Positions 1 to 7,951 of a stretch of 43,993 nt of DNA are shown one piece after another. The notes under the pieces were generated by a model. It did no database searches and was not told the DNA's origin. It was given only the letters and a program-made list of their open reading frames with translations. Source of the DNA: Alphaproteobacteria bacterium (GTDB taxonomy: Bacteria; Pseudomonadota; Alphaproteobacteria; RF32; CAG-239); contig SUUZ01000011.1 in assembly GCA_015062235.1 (NCBI GenBank), forward strand, positions 1-43,993, read 5' to 3'. Each line of letters opens with the position of its first letter. Positions within the stretch are counted from its first letter, which is position 1. The position numbers and the translations under genes are program-made.

Positions 1-1
1 A

Positions 2-829
2 AGAATATCTCATGAAGAAGGTAGAAATAATAGCGTATATGATTTGGAAGATTTGGCTTGGTGGCCAGATAGAGAAGATCTAGCGAAAAAATGTCCAACT
101 GTATGTCAAAACCAAGAAAATATTGGTAAAATAAAGCAAATTTTAAGTGATTTTTCAAATGCTGATACCCAGATTGCTCAGGAACTGAAGAGTATTTTGG
201 ATAATACAGATTTTGTAATAGGAATACGTCCTAGGGAGCAACAGCCTAATCCTAATGGCGGAGCTGTATTTAAAAGAGGAATTGGTGGAGAAAAGCACAA
301 AGCTGTTCTTATGGTCAGTGAGGTGCTCTTTGATGAGAAAAATAAAGATATATTACCCGGTTTGTTAGCTCATGAGATGGGACATTTTATAGATTTTTAT
401 AATCGTCCTCATGGAAATTATGCAAAGTTGAAATGGCACGAAGGAGCTGAGACATTTGCCGATACAACCGGTGTTTTAATAGCTAAGGGCGCTGGTTATG
501 ATTGTAATGGTTGGGCAAATTTTTTAGCTACAGAATCCGCAAAAGGAAATAATCCACCTCATACACATACAGGAAAACATAGAGCAAATAATATTTATGC
601 TGTTTCAGAAGCTTATGATGTGCAGCATTCTCATAAGCTAGGACAGGAAAAAGTTAATGTAGAACTTGCAAAAACTCGTCAAAAAATATCAGAAAATAAG
701 TCGCCCTCAAGAACAATAGCAGAATTGCGTGGAATATCATCGGCAACTAAAGCACCTTATAAACCTCAAACAATAGCTATTAATCCTAACACCCTGCGCT
801 TATATCAAAGCAAAAAACAAAATGCTTAA
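2..829 (+). CDS. Zinc metallopeptidase-like protein, 5' end missing
   Basis: The frame is open to the left window edge, so the start lies outside; an internal TTG at 44 is not needed as a start. The visible part shows an HEMGH zinc-binding motif (bases 371-385) and, 22 residues later, an ETFAD segment fitting the E-x-x-A-D third ligand of gluzincin peptidases. The motifs are seen; the zinc-peptidase role is inferred from the family pattern. No signal peptide can be judged because the N-terminus is missing. The C-terminal part is polar and basic without a recognised domain. A structured RNA region separates it from the operon downstream, which holds a second gluzincin-like gene; the two proteins share only the motif layout. 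Confidence 0.7.
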   Translation, partial: RISHEEGRNNSVYDLEDLAWWPDREDLAKKCPTVCQNQENIGKIKQILSDFSNADTQIAQELKSILDNTDFVIGIRPREQQPNPNGGAVFKRGIGGEKHKAVLMVSEVLFDEKNKDILPGLLAHEMGHFIDFYNRPHGNYAKLKWHEGAETFADTTGVLIAKGAGYDCNGWANFLATESAKGNNPPHTHTGKHRANNIYAVSEAYDVQHSHKLGQEKVNVELAKTRQKISENKSPSRTIAELRGISSATKAPYKPQTIAINPNTLRLYQSKKQNA

Positions 830-904
830 CATCGTTTGACTACATTTTAGAATTTGTTACCTCATTGTAATTTTTTAATTTATTTTTCACTAAATATGTG
901 TTAT

Positions 905-1188
905 CATGAACTTGAGTATGGGAAACTATACTCTGAGTGCCTTTAAGGTGCGAAAGAGCTGTCGTAAGCTCATCATTTCATACGGTACTGATGATACCGT
1001 AAGGCTATATTGGTTTTACAATATGCCACATCACCTCGATTAGAGTATGGTCGGGGAGCTTGTGGCGTATGTCCAAAAGCTATATAGCTATCTCTGAAAG
1101 AATATGGCTTTAAAGGCCACAAGAGTCATTTTATGAAATGTGATTTACGAACTCTCCGACCACCTTAATAAAAAGGTGGTTTAGTTTA
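905..1188 (+). ncRNA. Unidentified structured RNA with intrinsic terminator
   Basis: No credible gene lies between 830 and 1201. The + strand instead folds into consecutive helices: 914-921/926-933 around a GAAA tetraloop; 956-960/967-971; 981-987/995-1001 (7 bp, perfect); 1003-1012/1019-1027 with one bulge; and an outer helix 1049-1058/1152-1161 stacked on a perfect 8-bp helix 1059-1066/1116-1123. It ends in a terminator-like hairpin at 1160-1179. I do not recognise the class: it lacks RNase P, SRP, tmRNA and group II domain V signatures. It could be a free small RNA or a 5' leader controlling the operon that starts at 1202. Strand is inferred from terminator polarity and the downstream gene. 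Confidence 0.6.
1160..1188 (+). terminator. Terminator-like hairpin before the effector-like operon
   Basis: Arms CCACCTT (1160-1166) and AAGGTGG (1173-1179) are followed by TTTAGTTT. The left arm shares bases 1160-1161 with the long-range helix 1049-1058/1152-1161, so the two may compete weakly. Only 22 bases separate the hairpin from the start codon at 1202, so readthrough control (attenuation) is possible. Confidence 0.6.
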
Positions 1189-1201
1189 TGGAGTGTATTT
1201 G

Positions 1202-2974
1202 ATGGTTAATAATGCAAAACCTTTTGAGTTAGATCAACAAAGTGTAGATAATCTTAGTGTTGCACCAAGTTTATCTAAAGAATATCCTGAAACTGGTTAT
1301 AATTTTCAGGATACTGCTTTTCTAGCCAATCAATTATGCCAAACCCATGATAACTGTGCTTTTGTTGATACTAAAGAAGTTTTGTTATCCGAATCATATA
1401 CAGATATGTATGAATATATACAAAACTCAATAAACGGGAAATCTAATGTTGTTACAGGAGAAATTTTTGTAAACAAAGATAGTGAAATGCTTATGTTGGC
1501 ACCTATTCTTGCGAATGCGGTGGTTTGTGAAACTGAAAAAATTGTATGTCCGCTAAATTTAACTTATCCACCCAAAGAATCTCATGCTGTTGCATTTTGT
1601 ATGAATAAAAACAATGACGGAACATATAATGCTGTTATTTTAGAGCAACACGCACAAAATAAAGCTAAAGATAAAGAAACATATAAACCAGAATTGGACT
1701 ATTCAGGGGAAATATCAGAAGTTCTTGGTAAGGTCAGTTCATTTTTGGGTAGCTGTGGTATAACTGTTAATACTAAATATAATGAAAAACCAATCTGTCG
1801 TGAGGAAAAAGTTTGTGGCATTGTTTCTATGGAGGCATGTAAACGACTTTTAGAAGCAGATAATCCTGTAGCGCTAGTGGAAGAAGGTTTTTCACTAACC
1901 GCTGATGATGTTAAAAAACTTCATAATCAGAATATACAAAATTATAATCGAGAAACAATGCGAGATTATGTTTCTGAAGACTTGTTATCTCAAGAGATAT
2001 ATTCATATGATATGGTTGATAATGAACAAAGAGTTGGAAACATAGACATATCTATACATCGGAAAAAAATAGCCTCAGATGATGAACGTCAGTCATACCC
2101 CAGTTCTTGGTTTGTAGAAAACTCAAATCAACTAAAACCTGTATTATCAATAGATGGTTTAGGACTTTTCGGTTATCAAGGAGCCGGTTATGGAAGAGCT
2201 GCATTACAACGTGCGTATGAAATGTCTGTTGAGCAAGGTTGTGAGGGACGCATAGAAGTTCCTGTGACTTGGAATGCTGGTTTTTATGAGCATTGTGGAT
2301 TAGTTGGTAAAGAAATTGGAAAGCCTGAAACTAAATATTTTGAACCAACGCCTGAAAATATTGAAAGGCTTTATAAAGGCGGAAAGCGTGAAAACCTTGC
2401 GTTTAAAATATCTGAACCGATGGATTTAGAAAGTATCCGTTTAGATGATTTTATAGAACAACCAGAAGATAATAATATGGTAGATAAATTTGACCAATAC
2501 GGGCGTCTACGTAATCTGAACTATGATCCAAATAAAGAAACCTGTAGTGATAAAAAAAGAGGCGTTTCTCTTGAAGTTGATCCGGAAACAGGCGAACTAA
2601 TAGCAGTTCCCAATATTGTGGACAATGAAAAATATAAAAAGGATAAAGAAATATTTCTAACTCCTACCAATCCTAATTCTCCCCTTAAAAAAGTAAATTT
2701 AGAAAGAGGAGAAGAAGAGTACGTTGATCCCCGCTTACAAAGAATTCATGAACTACGAAAAAGAATGCAAAAAGAACATCAAGATCCTTTAATATTAAAG
2801 CAAAATGTAGTAAAACAAGGATTAAAAGAGATTGGTTTTTCTGAAAATGATATGGGGAAAACCGGAGATAGCAGAACCGGACAGGTTACTGAAAAACATC
2901 ATGCAATAGCTGCAAGCCAAATTGATGATGCAAAACAAATTATGTTGCAAAGAAGATTATCGAAAGGAAAATAA
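1202..2974 (+). CDS. Multidomain effector-like protein: possible YopJ/CE-clan domain, GNAT domain, conserved C-terminal tail
   Basis: About 590 residues. ATG at 1202 is chosen over GTG at 1193 because GGAG at 1190-1193 sits 8 bases upstream. Residue numbers below count from the GTG. The N-terminal third has His131 (SHAVAF), Glu151 (VILEQ) and Cys208 (VCGIVSMEACKRLL); order, spacing and the CGI-S context resemble the His-Glu-Cys triad of YopJ-family acetyltransferases and related CE-clan proteases (inference). Residues about 320-375 look like a GNAT acetyltransferase: Q-x-x-G-x-G at 329-334, then a strand and WNAGFYEHCGL. The C-terminus carries GKTGDS-x-TG-x-V-x-EKH (about 555-569), shared with the protein at 8744-9868. 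No signal peptide. First gene of a tight operon. Host-directed effector is one reading, self-modifying enzyme another. Confidence 0.65.
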   Translation: MVNNAKPFELDQQSVDNLSVAPSLSKEYPETGYNFQDTAFLANQLCQTHDNCAFVDTKEVLLSESYTDMYEYIQNSINGKSNVVTGEIFVNKDSEMLMLAPILANAVVCETEKIVCPLNLTYPPKESHAVAFCMNKNNDGTYNAVILEQHAQNKAKDKETYKPELDYSGEISEVLGKVSSFLGSCGITVNTKYNEKPICREEKVCGIVSMEACKRLLEADNPVALVEEGFSLTADDVKKLHNQNIQNYNRETMRDYVSEDLLSQEIYSYDMVDNEQRVGNIDISIHRKKIASDDERQSYPSSWFVENSNQLKPVLSIDGLGLFGYQGAGYGRAALQRAYEMSVEQGCEGRIEVPVTWNAGFYEHCGLVGKEIGKPETKYFEPTPENIERLYKGGKRENLAFKISEPMDLESIRLDDFIEQPEDNNMVDKFDQYGRLRNLNYDPNKETCSDKKRGVSLEVDPETGELIAVPNIVDNEKYKKDKEIFLTPTNPNSPLKKVNLERGEEEYVDPRLQRIHELRKRMQKEHQDPLILKQNVVKQGLKEIGFSENDMGKTGDSRTGQVTEKHHAIAASQIDDAKQIMLQRRLSKGK

Positions 2975-3505
2975 ATGATGAAATTATATCATTACATATC
3001 CAAACCAAACACAGCTTTGAATGAAGGTATTTTATCTTTTGCAAACAATACTAATGCTGATTTGAGATACTATTTTAAACGCTCAGGAGAAACAACTCAC
3101 AATGGTATTGTTAAATGGATGGAAAGTTGCTTTGAAGGCAGAAGTCGTGCTATCCGAGGTTTTTCTGAACCAATTCAATGGACAGAGAAAAGTGTGAATA
3201 TGTTCAAACCTTTTATAGAAAATGCTGATTTATTTTCAATAGATTTAGAAGCTTTGGACAAAGATGGTTTAATTGAAGCTGTTTATGTTAGCCCCGCAAT
3301 CAAAATAAATACGGATAAAGATTTTCCGCAAGATGTTGATGAGAGATTGGTTAAATTGTCTTCTATTAATGATATTGATACATCTCTGGTTGATTGGTCT
3401 GTGTGTGATGAAAAATTAGGCTTACGCTTTTCTGTTGTGCCATATTATTTGATTGTAATAAAAGGTGGCATTATTCCTCCAAAATATATCAAGAAAGAGA
3501 ATTGA
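2975..3505 (+). CDS. Unknown small protein, first of a paralogous pair (MKLYHY family)
   Basis: 176 residues; its ATG directly follows the stop codon of the previous gene, implying translational coupling. It is clearly homologous to the protein at 4591-5097: both start MKLYHY, have an LRxY segment, a KWM-x-S-x-F-x-GRSRAI block, an LFS...L-x-KDGL-x-E block and end in P-x-KYIKKEN. I do not recognise the family. The LYHY start followed by a G-[IL]-LS turn recalls ADP-ribosyltransferase-like folds, but no full catalytic signature is visible. No signal peptide or membrane segment. Confidence 0.7.
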   Translation: MMKLYHYISKPNTALNEGILSFANNTNADLRYYFKRSGETTHNGIVKWMESCFEGRSRAIRGFSEPIQWTEKSVNMFKPFIENADLFSIDLEALDKDGLIEAVYVSPAIKINTDKDFPQDVDERLVKLSSINDIDTSLVDWSVCDEKLGLRFSVVPYYLIVIKGGIIPPKYIKKEN

Positions 3506-3511
3506 GAGTAA

Positions 3512-4594
3512 ATGCAAATAGACGATATAATCAATTTTGTTGCACAAAAAATCATTTCAGGGCTTCCTGAATGGAATCATTCCAGTGCGAAAAATGATTC
3601 TGAAATTAAAAAACAAAAAGACCTCTTTTGGCAAAAAATGAATAAAATAAAAGAAAAAAGCATTACTGATGAAACAGTTGCTATGCGGGCAATTGATTAT
3701 TGTATCGCCAAATATGTTCCTGATGAACATGTATCCATAAGGATGCAAGGAGAAAATCAACGAGCAGGCACAGAAATTATCGCCAAAGATGAGGCGCTGG
3801 CTTATAAAATTCCACCAGCTGAAAATAATAATTTGGCAACATCAAATAATGAAAAATTTGCTGAATCACAATTATTTACATTAATAGCACCTTCTGATGA
3901 AAACGAAAAATCAAATATTTTAGTTGCAACAAAAGAACAAAACGAAAAAAGAGTGGGAATTGTGGCAATTGATAGCTTCATGATAGAAATGGGAAATGAG
4001 CAAACAAGAGAACAAGTCGGTAAAATTGCTGATTATGTACTACAACAATCTCAAAATTGGGATAGTATAATATTTGATTTTAGAGGTAATGGTGGCGGTG
4101 ATTCTACCATTATTAAAGAAATCGGCGAAAGATTGTCCGCAAAAAAATTGGAATATGCCGATAAAATTGAAGTCATTAACAAAGAATTAGATGAACCGAC
4201 AGGAGCTCCCGATTTTTACCCTCAAAAACCCACAGACAAAACTTTTACGGGTAATATTTATGTATTACAAGATGGTGGCAATGCTTCGGCCACAGAAGGA
4301 GCTATATGGATGCTCCGCCAAATGGATAACTGTACCACCATTGGTGAAAATACGCACGGAGCTTTTGCTGGAGGTGATGTAAAAAGACACCAAATAAGCG
4401 ATAATGTTGTTTTAAGACTTGGTAACACATATCGAGAAAGGACTATGCCGAATGGTCAAGAAGTACACGAAGGGAAAGGAATTCCTGCAGATATAAAATG
4501 TTCGTCATCAAAAGCATATGATAGATGCTTAAATCATACAAAAAATAATCAAATCATAAACTTTGTAAAAAAATACAAAGTTTGTAAGGAATGA
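3512..4594 (+). CDS. S41-family (C-terminal processing/tricorn-like) serine peptidase
   Basis: 360 residues. The C-terminal half has the S41 core: IIFDFRGNGGGD (about 186-197), then GGNASATEG around Ser259, the expected nucleophile, and GENTHGAFAGG (278-288). A DEHVSI segment at 71-76 fits the early histidine of tricorn/IRBP-like S41 members rather than a Ser-Lys dyad. There is no PDZ domain and no signal peptide, so it is probably cytosolic, unlike CtpA. It starts 6 bases after the preceding gene and overlaps the next by 4 bases (ATGA), lying between the two MKLYHY paralogues. Family assignment is firm from motifs; the substrate is unknown. Confidence 0.8.
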   Translation: MQIDDIINFVAQKIISGLPEWNHSSAKNDSEIKKQKDLFWQKMNKIKEKSITDETVAMRAIDYCIAKYVPDEHVSIRMQGENQRAGTEIIAKDEALAYKIPPAENNNLATSNNEKFAESQLFTLIAPSDENEKSNILVATKEQNEKRVGIVAIDSFMIEMGNEQTREQVGKIADYVLQQSQNWDSIIFDFRGNGGGDSTIIKEIGERLSAKKLEYADKIEVINKELDEPTGAPDFYPQKPTDKTFTGNIYVLQDGGNASATEGAIWMLRQMDNCTTIGENTHGAFAGGDVKRHQISDNVVLRLGNTYRERTMPNGQEVHEGKGIPADIKCSSSKAYDRCLNHTKNNQIINFVKKYKVCKE

Positions 4595-5097
4595 ATAATA
4601 TGAAACTATACCACTATGCTCCAAAAGAAAATTCAATAATGACTGATGGTCTATTATCTATTTCAAAGGTTGATAGAAATTTGAGACCATATGCTCATCG
4701 TGCCGGTTCGGAAAATAAAGAAGACATATTAAAGTGGATGGATAGCACATTTTATGGACGTTCTCGGGCTATTTCTTGTTTAACAGAACAAATAAAATGG
4801 CAAGGTAATGACCCTATATTGAAAAAGATAGTTGATGGAACAATGCTTTTTTCATTTGAATTAGATGAGTTAATTAAAGATGGTTTAGTTGAATCAATAT
4901 GGTGTAAAAATGGTTCTGATGCAGGAGGGTTAAATGAAAAGTTTTATCAAGTTAAGCCTGAGGAAATTGACTTATCTCCACTTACTTGGGAAAAAGTAGA
5001 TGCTGCAAAAGATTTGCTCTATGCAGTGGTTCGACATTATATGATTGTATTAAAAGACGGATTCATTCCCTCAAAATATATCAAAAAGGAAAATTAA
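4591..5097 (+). CDS. Unknown small protein, second of a paralogous pair (MKLYHY family)
   Basis: 168 residues, homologous over its full length to the protein at 2975-3505 (MKLYHY start, KWMDS-x-F-x-GRSRAI block, LFS...L-x-KDGL-x-E block, and SKYIKKEN end). The start overlaps the S41 gene stop by ATGA, and its stop overlaps the next start by TAATG. Retention of the same ends and central block, with much divergence between, suggests an old duplication and a conserved fold. Function unknown. Confidence 0.7.
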   Translation: MNNMKLYHYAPKENSIMTDGLLSISKVDRNLRPYAHRAGSENKEDILKWMDSTFYGRSRAISCLTEQIKWQGNDPILKKIVDGTMLFSFELDELIKDGLVESIWCKNGSDAGGLNEKFYQVKPEEIDLSPLTWEKVDAAKDLLYAVVRHYMIVLKDGFIPSKYIKKEN

Positions 5098-6029
5098 TGC
5101 TAAAATATTTAACCCAAGAAAACGCAGATGATATTGAATTTATAAAAAATATATTATCCAAATCTAATTTATCATATTTAAATGGAAAACCTATTCGTTT
5201 GGTTGGTGGTTCAAAGTCATTTGCTTATCAAGTGAATGATTATGTAGTGCGTTTTCCAAAGGCTGAAATAATTTGGCAATCTCAACAACTAGAAGTAAAA
5301 ATATCGGAACTATTACAAGCAAAGCTACCTGATAAATGGAAAAACAAGGTAACCAATGTTGTTTGTTGTTCAACATCAGAATATCCATTTGCCTATCATA
5401 AAATTATAAAAGGTAAGATTTGTGATAACATACGAGGGGAAACAAGTTATAATACCTGTTATGACAATTTGTCTGAAAGTCAAAAAAAATTATTAGCCCA
5501 AGATATTGCTGAATTTTTGGTGTCTTTACATTCAATACCAACAGAAATAACAAATCCAATGGCTGAAAATTGGAATTTCACTAGTAAACCTGATTTTAAT
5601 TATGAATTGTGTAAATCGGTGTTATTAAAATATAGTGACAACAAAATCAATATTGATGATTTTAAATGCAACATTGCTAATGATGATTTGGTTTTTGCTC
5701 ACAATGATATGAGTGGAAGTAATATTGTATTAGATGAACAACAAGACAATGTTTTGCAAGGCATTTTAGATTTTGGCAATGCCGGTATTATGCCGAGAAT
5801 TAATGATTTTTTCCCTTATTATAAAATAAATCGTCACTTAGCACGACACATAATAAGTGCCTATAATGAAATTTCAAGTATAAAAATAAACCAATCAAGT
5901 GCCGATTATACGGTACTTGTATATTTAGGATATATAATGTATAATCAAGAAAAACAAGGTAAAACAATGTCTAGCTTTGCGTTGATGATTTTGAATAACT
6001 TTATGTGTGATTTATACGGAGATAACTAA
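5097..6029 (+). CDS. Aminoglycoside phosphotransferase (APH)-like kinase
   Basis: 310 residues. The ATG at 5097 overlaps the previous stop (TAATG), so the longer upstream frame is not used. Kinase-like signatures are clear: an N-lobe VVRFPK segment with a candidate nucleotide-binding lysine, the catalytic loop HNDMSGSNIVLD (H-x-D-x(4)-N), and ILDFGNAG as the metal-binding DFG-like motif. This is the APH/choline-kinase fold, with soluble small-molecule kinase activity expected. The substrate cannot be read from the sequence; neighbours (HD hydrolase, Ham1-like protein) hint at a nucleotide or sugar rather than an antibiotic. Very tight spacing on both sides. Confidence 0.82.
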   Translation: MLKYLTQENADDIEFIKNILSKSNLSYLNGKPIRLVGGSKSFAYQVNDYVVRFPKAEIIWQSQQLEVKISELLQAKLPDKWKNKVTNVVCCSTSEYPFAYHKIIKGKICDNIRGETSYNTCYDNLSESQKKLLAQDIAEFLVSLHSIPTEITNPMAENWNFTSKPDFNYELCKSVLLKYSDNKINIDDFKCNIANDDLVFAHNDMSGSNIVLDEQQDNVLQGILDFGNAGIMPRINDFFPYYKINRHLARHIISAYNEISSIKINQSSADYTVLVYLGYIMYNQEKQGKTMSSFALMILNNFMCDLYGDN

Positions 6030-6030
6030 A

Positions 6031-6678
6031 ATGCTATTATCAATTCAAGAGGCTGAAGATATTATTGCCGAAGTAAAAGGGAGAGATGCTGCTATTGGTA
6101 GAGATATGTCTCGTTGGTGGATGTATGAAAATCATATTAGAGCAGCTGCTAATATTGCTAAAACTATAGCATCAAAAATAGATGGTATGGATGAAACACA
6201 AGCCTATATTTGTGGTTTATTACACGATGTCTGCCGAACTAATGAACGACAAGAGGCAAGGTTTCACAGTATTACAGGGTATGAAAAATTGATTGATAAA
6301 GATGAAATGGTAGCACGATCTGCTTTATTACATATGTTTTTGTGGAATAAAATTCCTCCTTATGAAAAAGTTGCACAAATGTTTTTTGATAATAAAAAAG
6401 ATTATGATTTTGTTGCTGATTATATTCAAAAGACTAAAACTACAGATGAAGACTTATTAATTCAGTTAGCTGATAACCTCTCGAATAAAGATGGTTTTGT
6501 AACGATAGAGCAACGAGCTAAAGATCTTTCTGAACGCAGAGGAATAAAAATTAGCAATGATTGGTTAGATAGTCGATATCGCCTGAAATCATATTTTGAT
6601 AAGAAAATTGGTGGTAATATTTATGATTTATTTACTAAAAATCACACTTATAATTTAACTATTAGTCGAGAACGATAG
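6031..6678 (+). CDS. HD-domain phosphohydrolase
   Basis: 215 residues from the ATG at 6031, preferred over an upstream in-frame ATG at 6007 because GGAG at 6019-6022 precedes it and because it follows the APH-like stop by one base. HD signature: an upstream histidine in YENHIRAA, then CGLLHDVCR with the adjacent His-Asp pair, and further His/Asp residues in HMFLW and LIQLADNLS. The layout fits small YqeK-like HD hydrolases acting on nucleotides or phosphate esters. Substrate unknown. The next gene begins after one base. Confidence 0.8.
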   Translation: MLLSIQEAEDIIAEVKGRDAAIGRDMSRWWMYENHIRAAANIAKTIASKIDGMDETQAYICGLLHDVCRTNERQEARFHSITGYEKLIDKDEMVARSALLHMFLWNKIPPYEKVAQMFFDNKKDYDFVADYIQKTKTTDEDLLIQLADNLSNKDGFVTIEQRAKDLSERRGIKISNDWLDSRYRLKSYFDKKIGGNIYDLFTKNHTYNLTISRER

Positions 6679-6679
6679 A

Positions 6680-7949
6680 ATGATTACATTTTCTGATATT
6701 GTTAAATTTCCATATGATGAACAAGATGTTGATAATGATATCAGACATTTACTTACAACCGGCGAGTTTAAACCGGCATATGAAGATACAGTAAGAGAGT
6801 TTTTAAGCTCAGAAATACAAAATTGTGCACAGAGTCTAAATGATGAAAATTTTCACTTAAATGTATTTAATCAAGGTTCAATGAGTGAAGATTCTCTAAA
6901 GAAAACTCCAGAAGAAATCACTCCGATACTCGAACAGACTTGGATTCGAACCTCAAAAACGAGAATTTTGGTACAATTACTTTGTAAATCCTAAACATGG
7001 ACAGCAAAAGACTCCTCCTCTTTCTATTTTGCAAAACCAAAAGAAAAAAGAAGCCATTTTTCCTTTTGGTTTGGTAACAGACCCATTTTATACAGTGTAC
7101 ACTGAAATACATGAGTTAATGCATGGTGTTCAAGCAAAATATTTTACATCTTTACGTTCTGATAAAGACACATTAGAACACTATCAATTATTATATAAAG
7201 GATTATCAAGAGATGAAGCTAAAGCAATTCAAAAAGCCAAAAATCCTAATTTATCCAAAGATTCTCATTATGAAAGATGTTTTATGGAAATGCAGGCAAA
7301 TTCAGCTGCCACTTGTTATATGATGCTACAAGCGATGAGAACCAGCGATGAAAATATAATAAATATGGTAGAGAAACGCTTGCTTAATGAATCTGCCGCA
7401 ATGTCTGGAGCGTTAATGAATGAACGATTAGGATTAGCTTATTTTGAATATCCTGCTACTAAACAAATTGTTGAAGAAGTAAAAGCAGGTAAATGCACAC
7501 ATTTATTAAATGAAAAAGGACTGTTAAATTGGCAAGAACTTTATAAATATACCAAAGAAAAAATTGACAATATGGGATATTCAAAAGATGATATGATAAC
7601 CTCTCTTGAAACGGCAAAAATGTTACAAAATATTAGAACCAAATATCCTGAAGATAAAGCTGAATTTTTAGATGCCGTTGAAAAACAAGCACCAAGCTTA
7701 GAACATCCTCATAGCACAATTTTTAACCATTTTGTAGAAGCTCAAAGAGTTTATCAGAGAGATGAAAGTAAAAGATTGCATAATTTTTACCACAGATTAG
7801 GAGCTAAAACGTTAAGGGATAAAATGTTAGCAGAAACAACAGAACAAATTGTGCCAAATATTAAGGAATATAGAAAAATTTATCAAGAAACAAAGGCAAC
7901 CAAAAATCAGATGATTTCCAATATTATGCACTCATTAAAAGGACGCTGA
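6680..7949 (+). pseudogene. Gluzincin-like metallopeptidase gene split by a frameshift
   Basis: Two frames together give one protein of about 420 residues. The 5' part runs 6680-6994 in one frame. The 3' part, ending at 7949, is open in the +1 frame upstream of its nominal start at 7029 and reads sensibly from about 6960 (REFWYNYF, then NPKHGQQK). The shift is +1, as if one extra base lay in about 6930-6960; an A5 run at 6955-6959 is the obvious suspect. The 3' part has HELMH (7110-7124) and, 55 residues on, EMQAN as a likely third ligand. Mutation, sequencing error or programmed frameshift all remain possible. The intact downstream frame argues for recent loss or an error. Confidence 0.65.
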
Positions 7950-7951
7950 CA

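Noticed and set aside
988..994. CTGATGA, the core element of hammerhead ribozymes
   Set aside because: It is the loop of a perfect 7-bp hairpin and is not followed by a stem II plus GAAA; the GAAA elements lie upstream, so the core cannot form.
4986..5096. N-terminal extension of the APH-like kinase
   Set aside because: It lies wholly within the upstream gene; ATG 5097 overlaps the upstream stop as TAATG, the pattern used throughout this operon.
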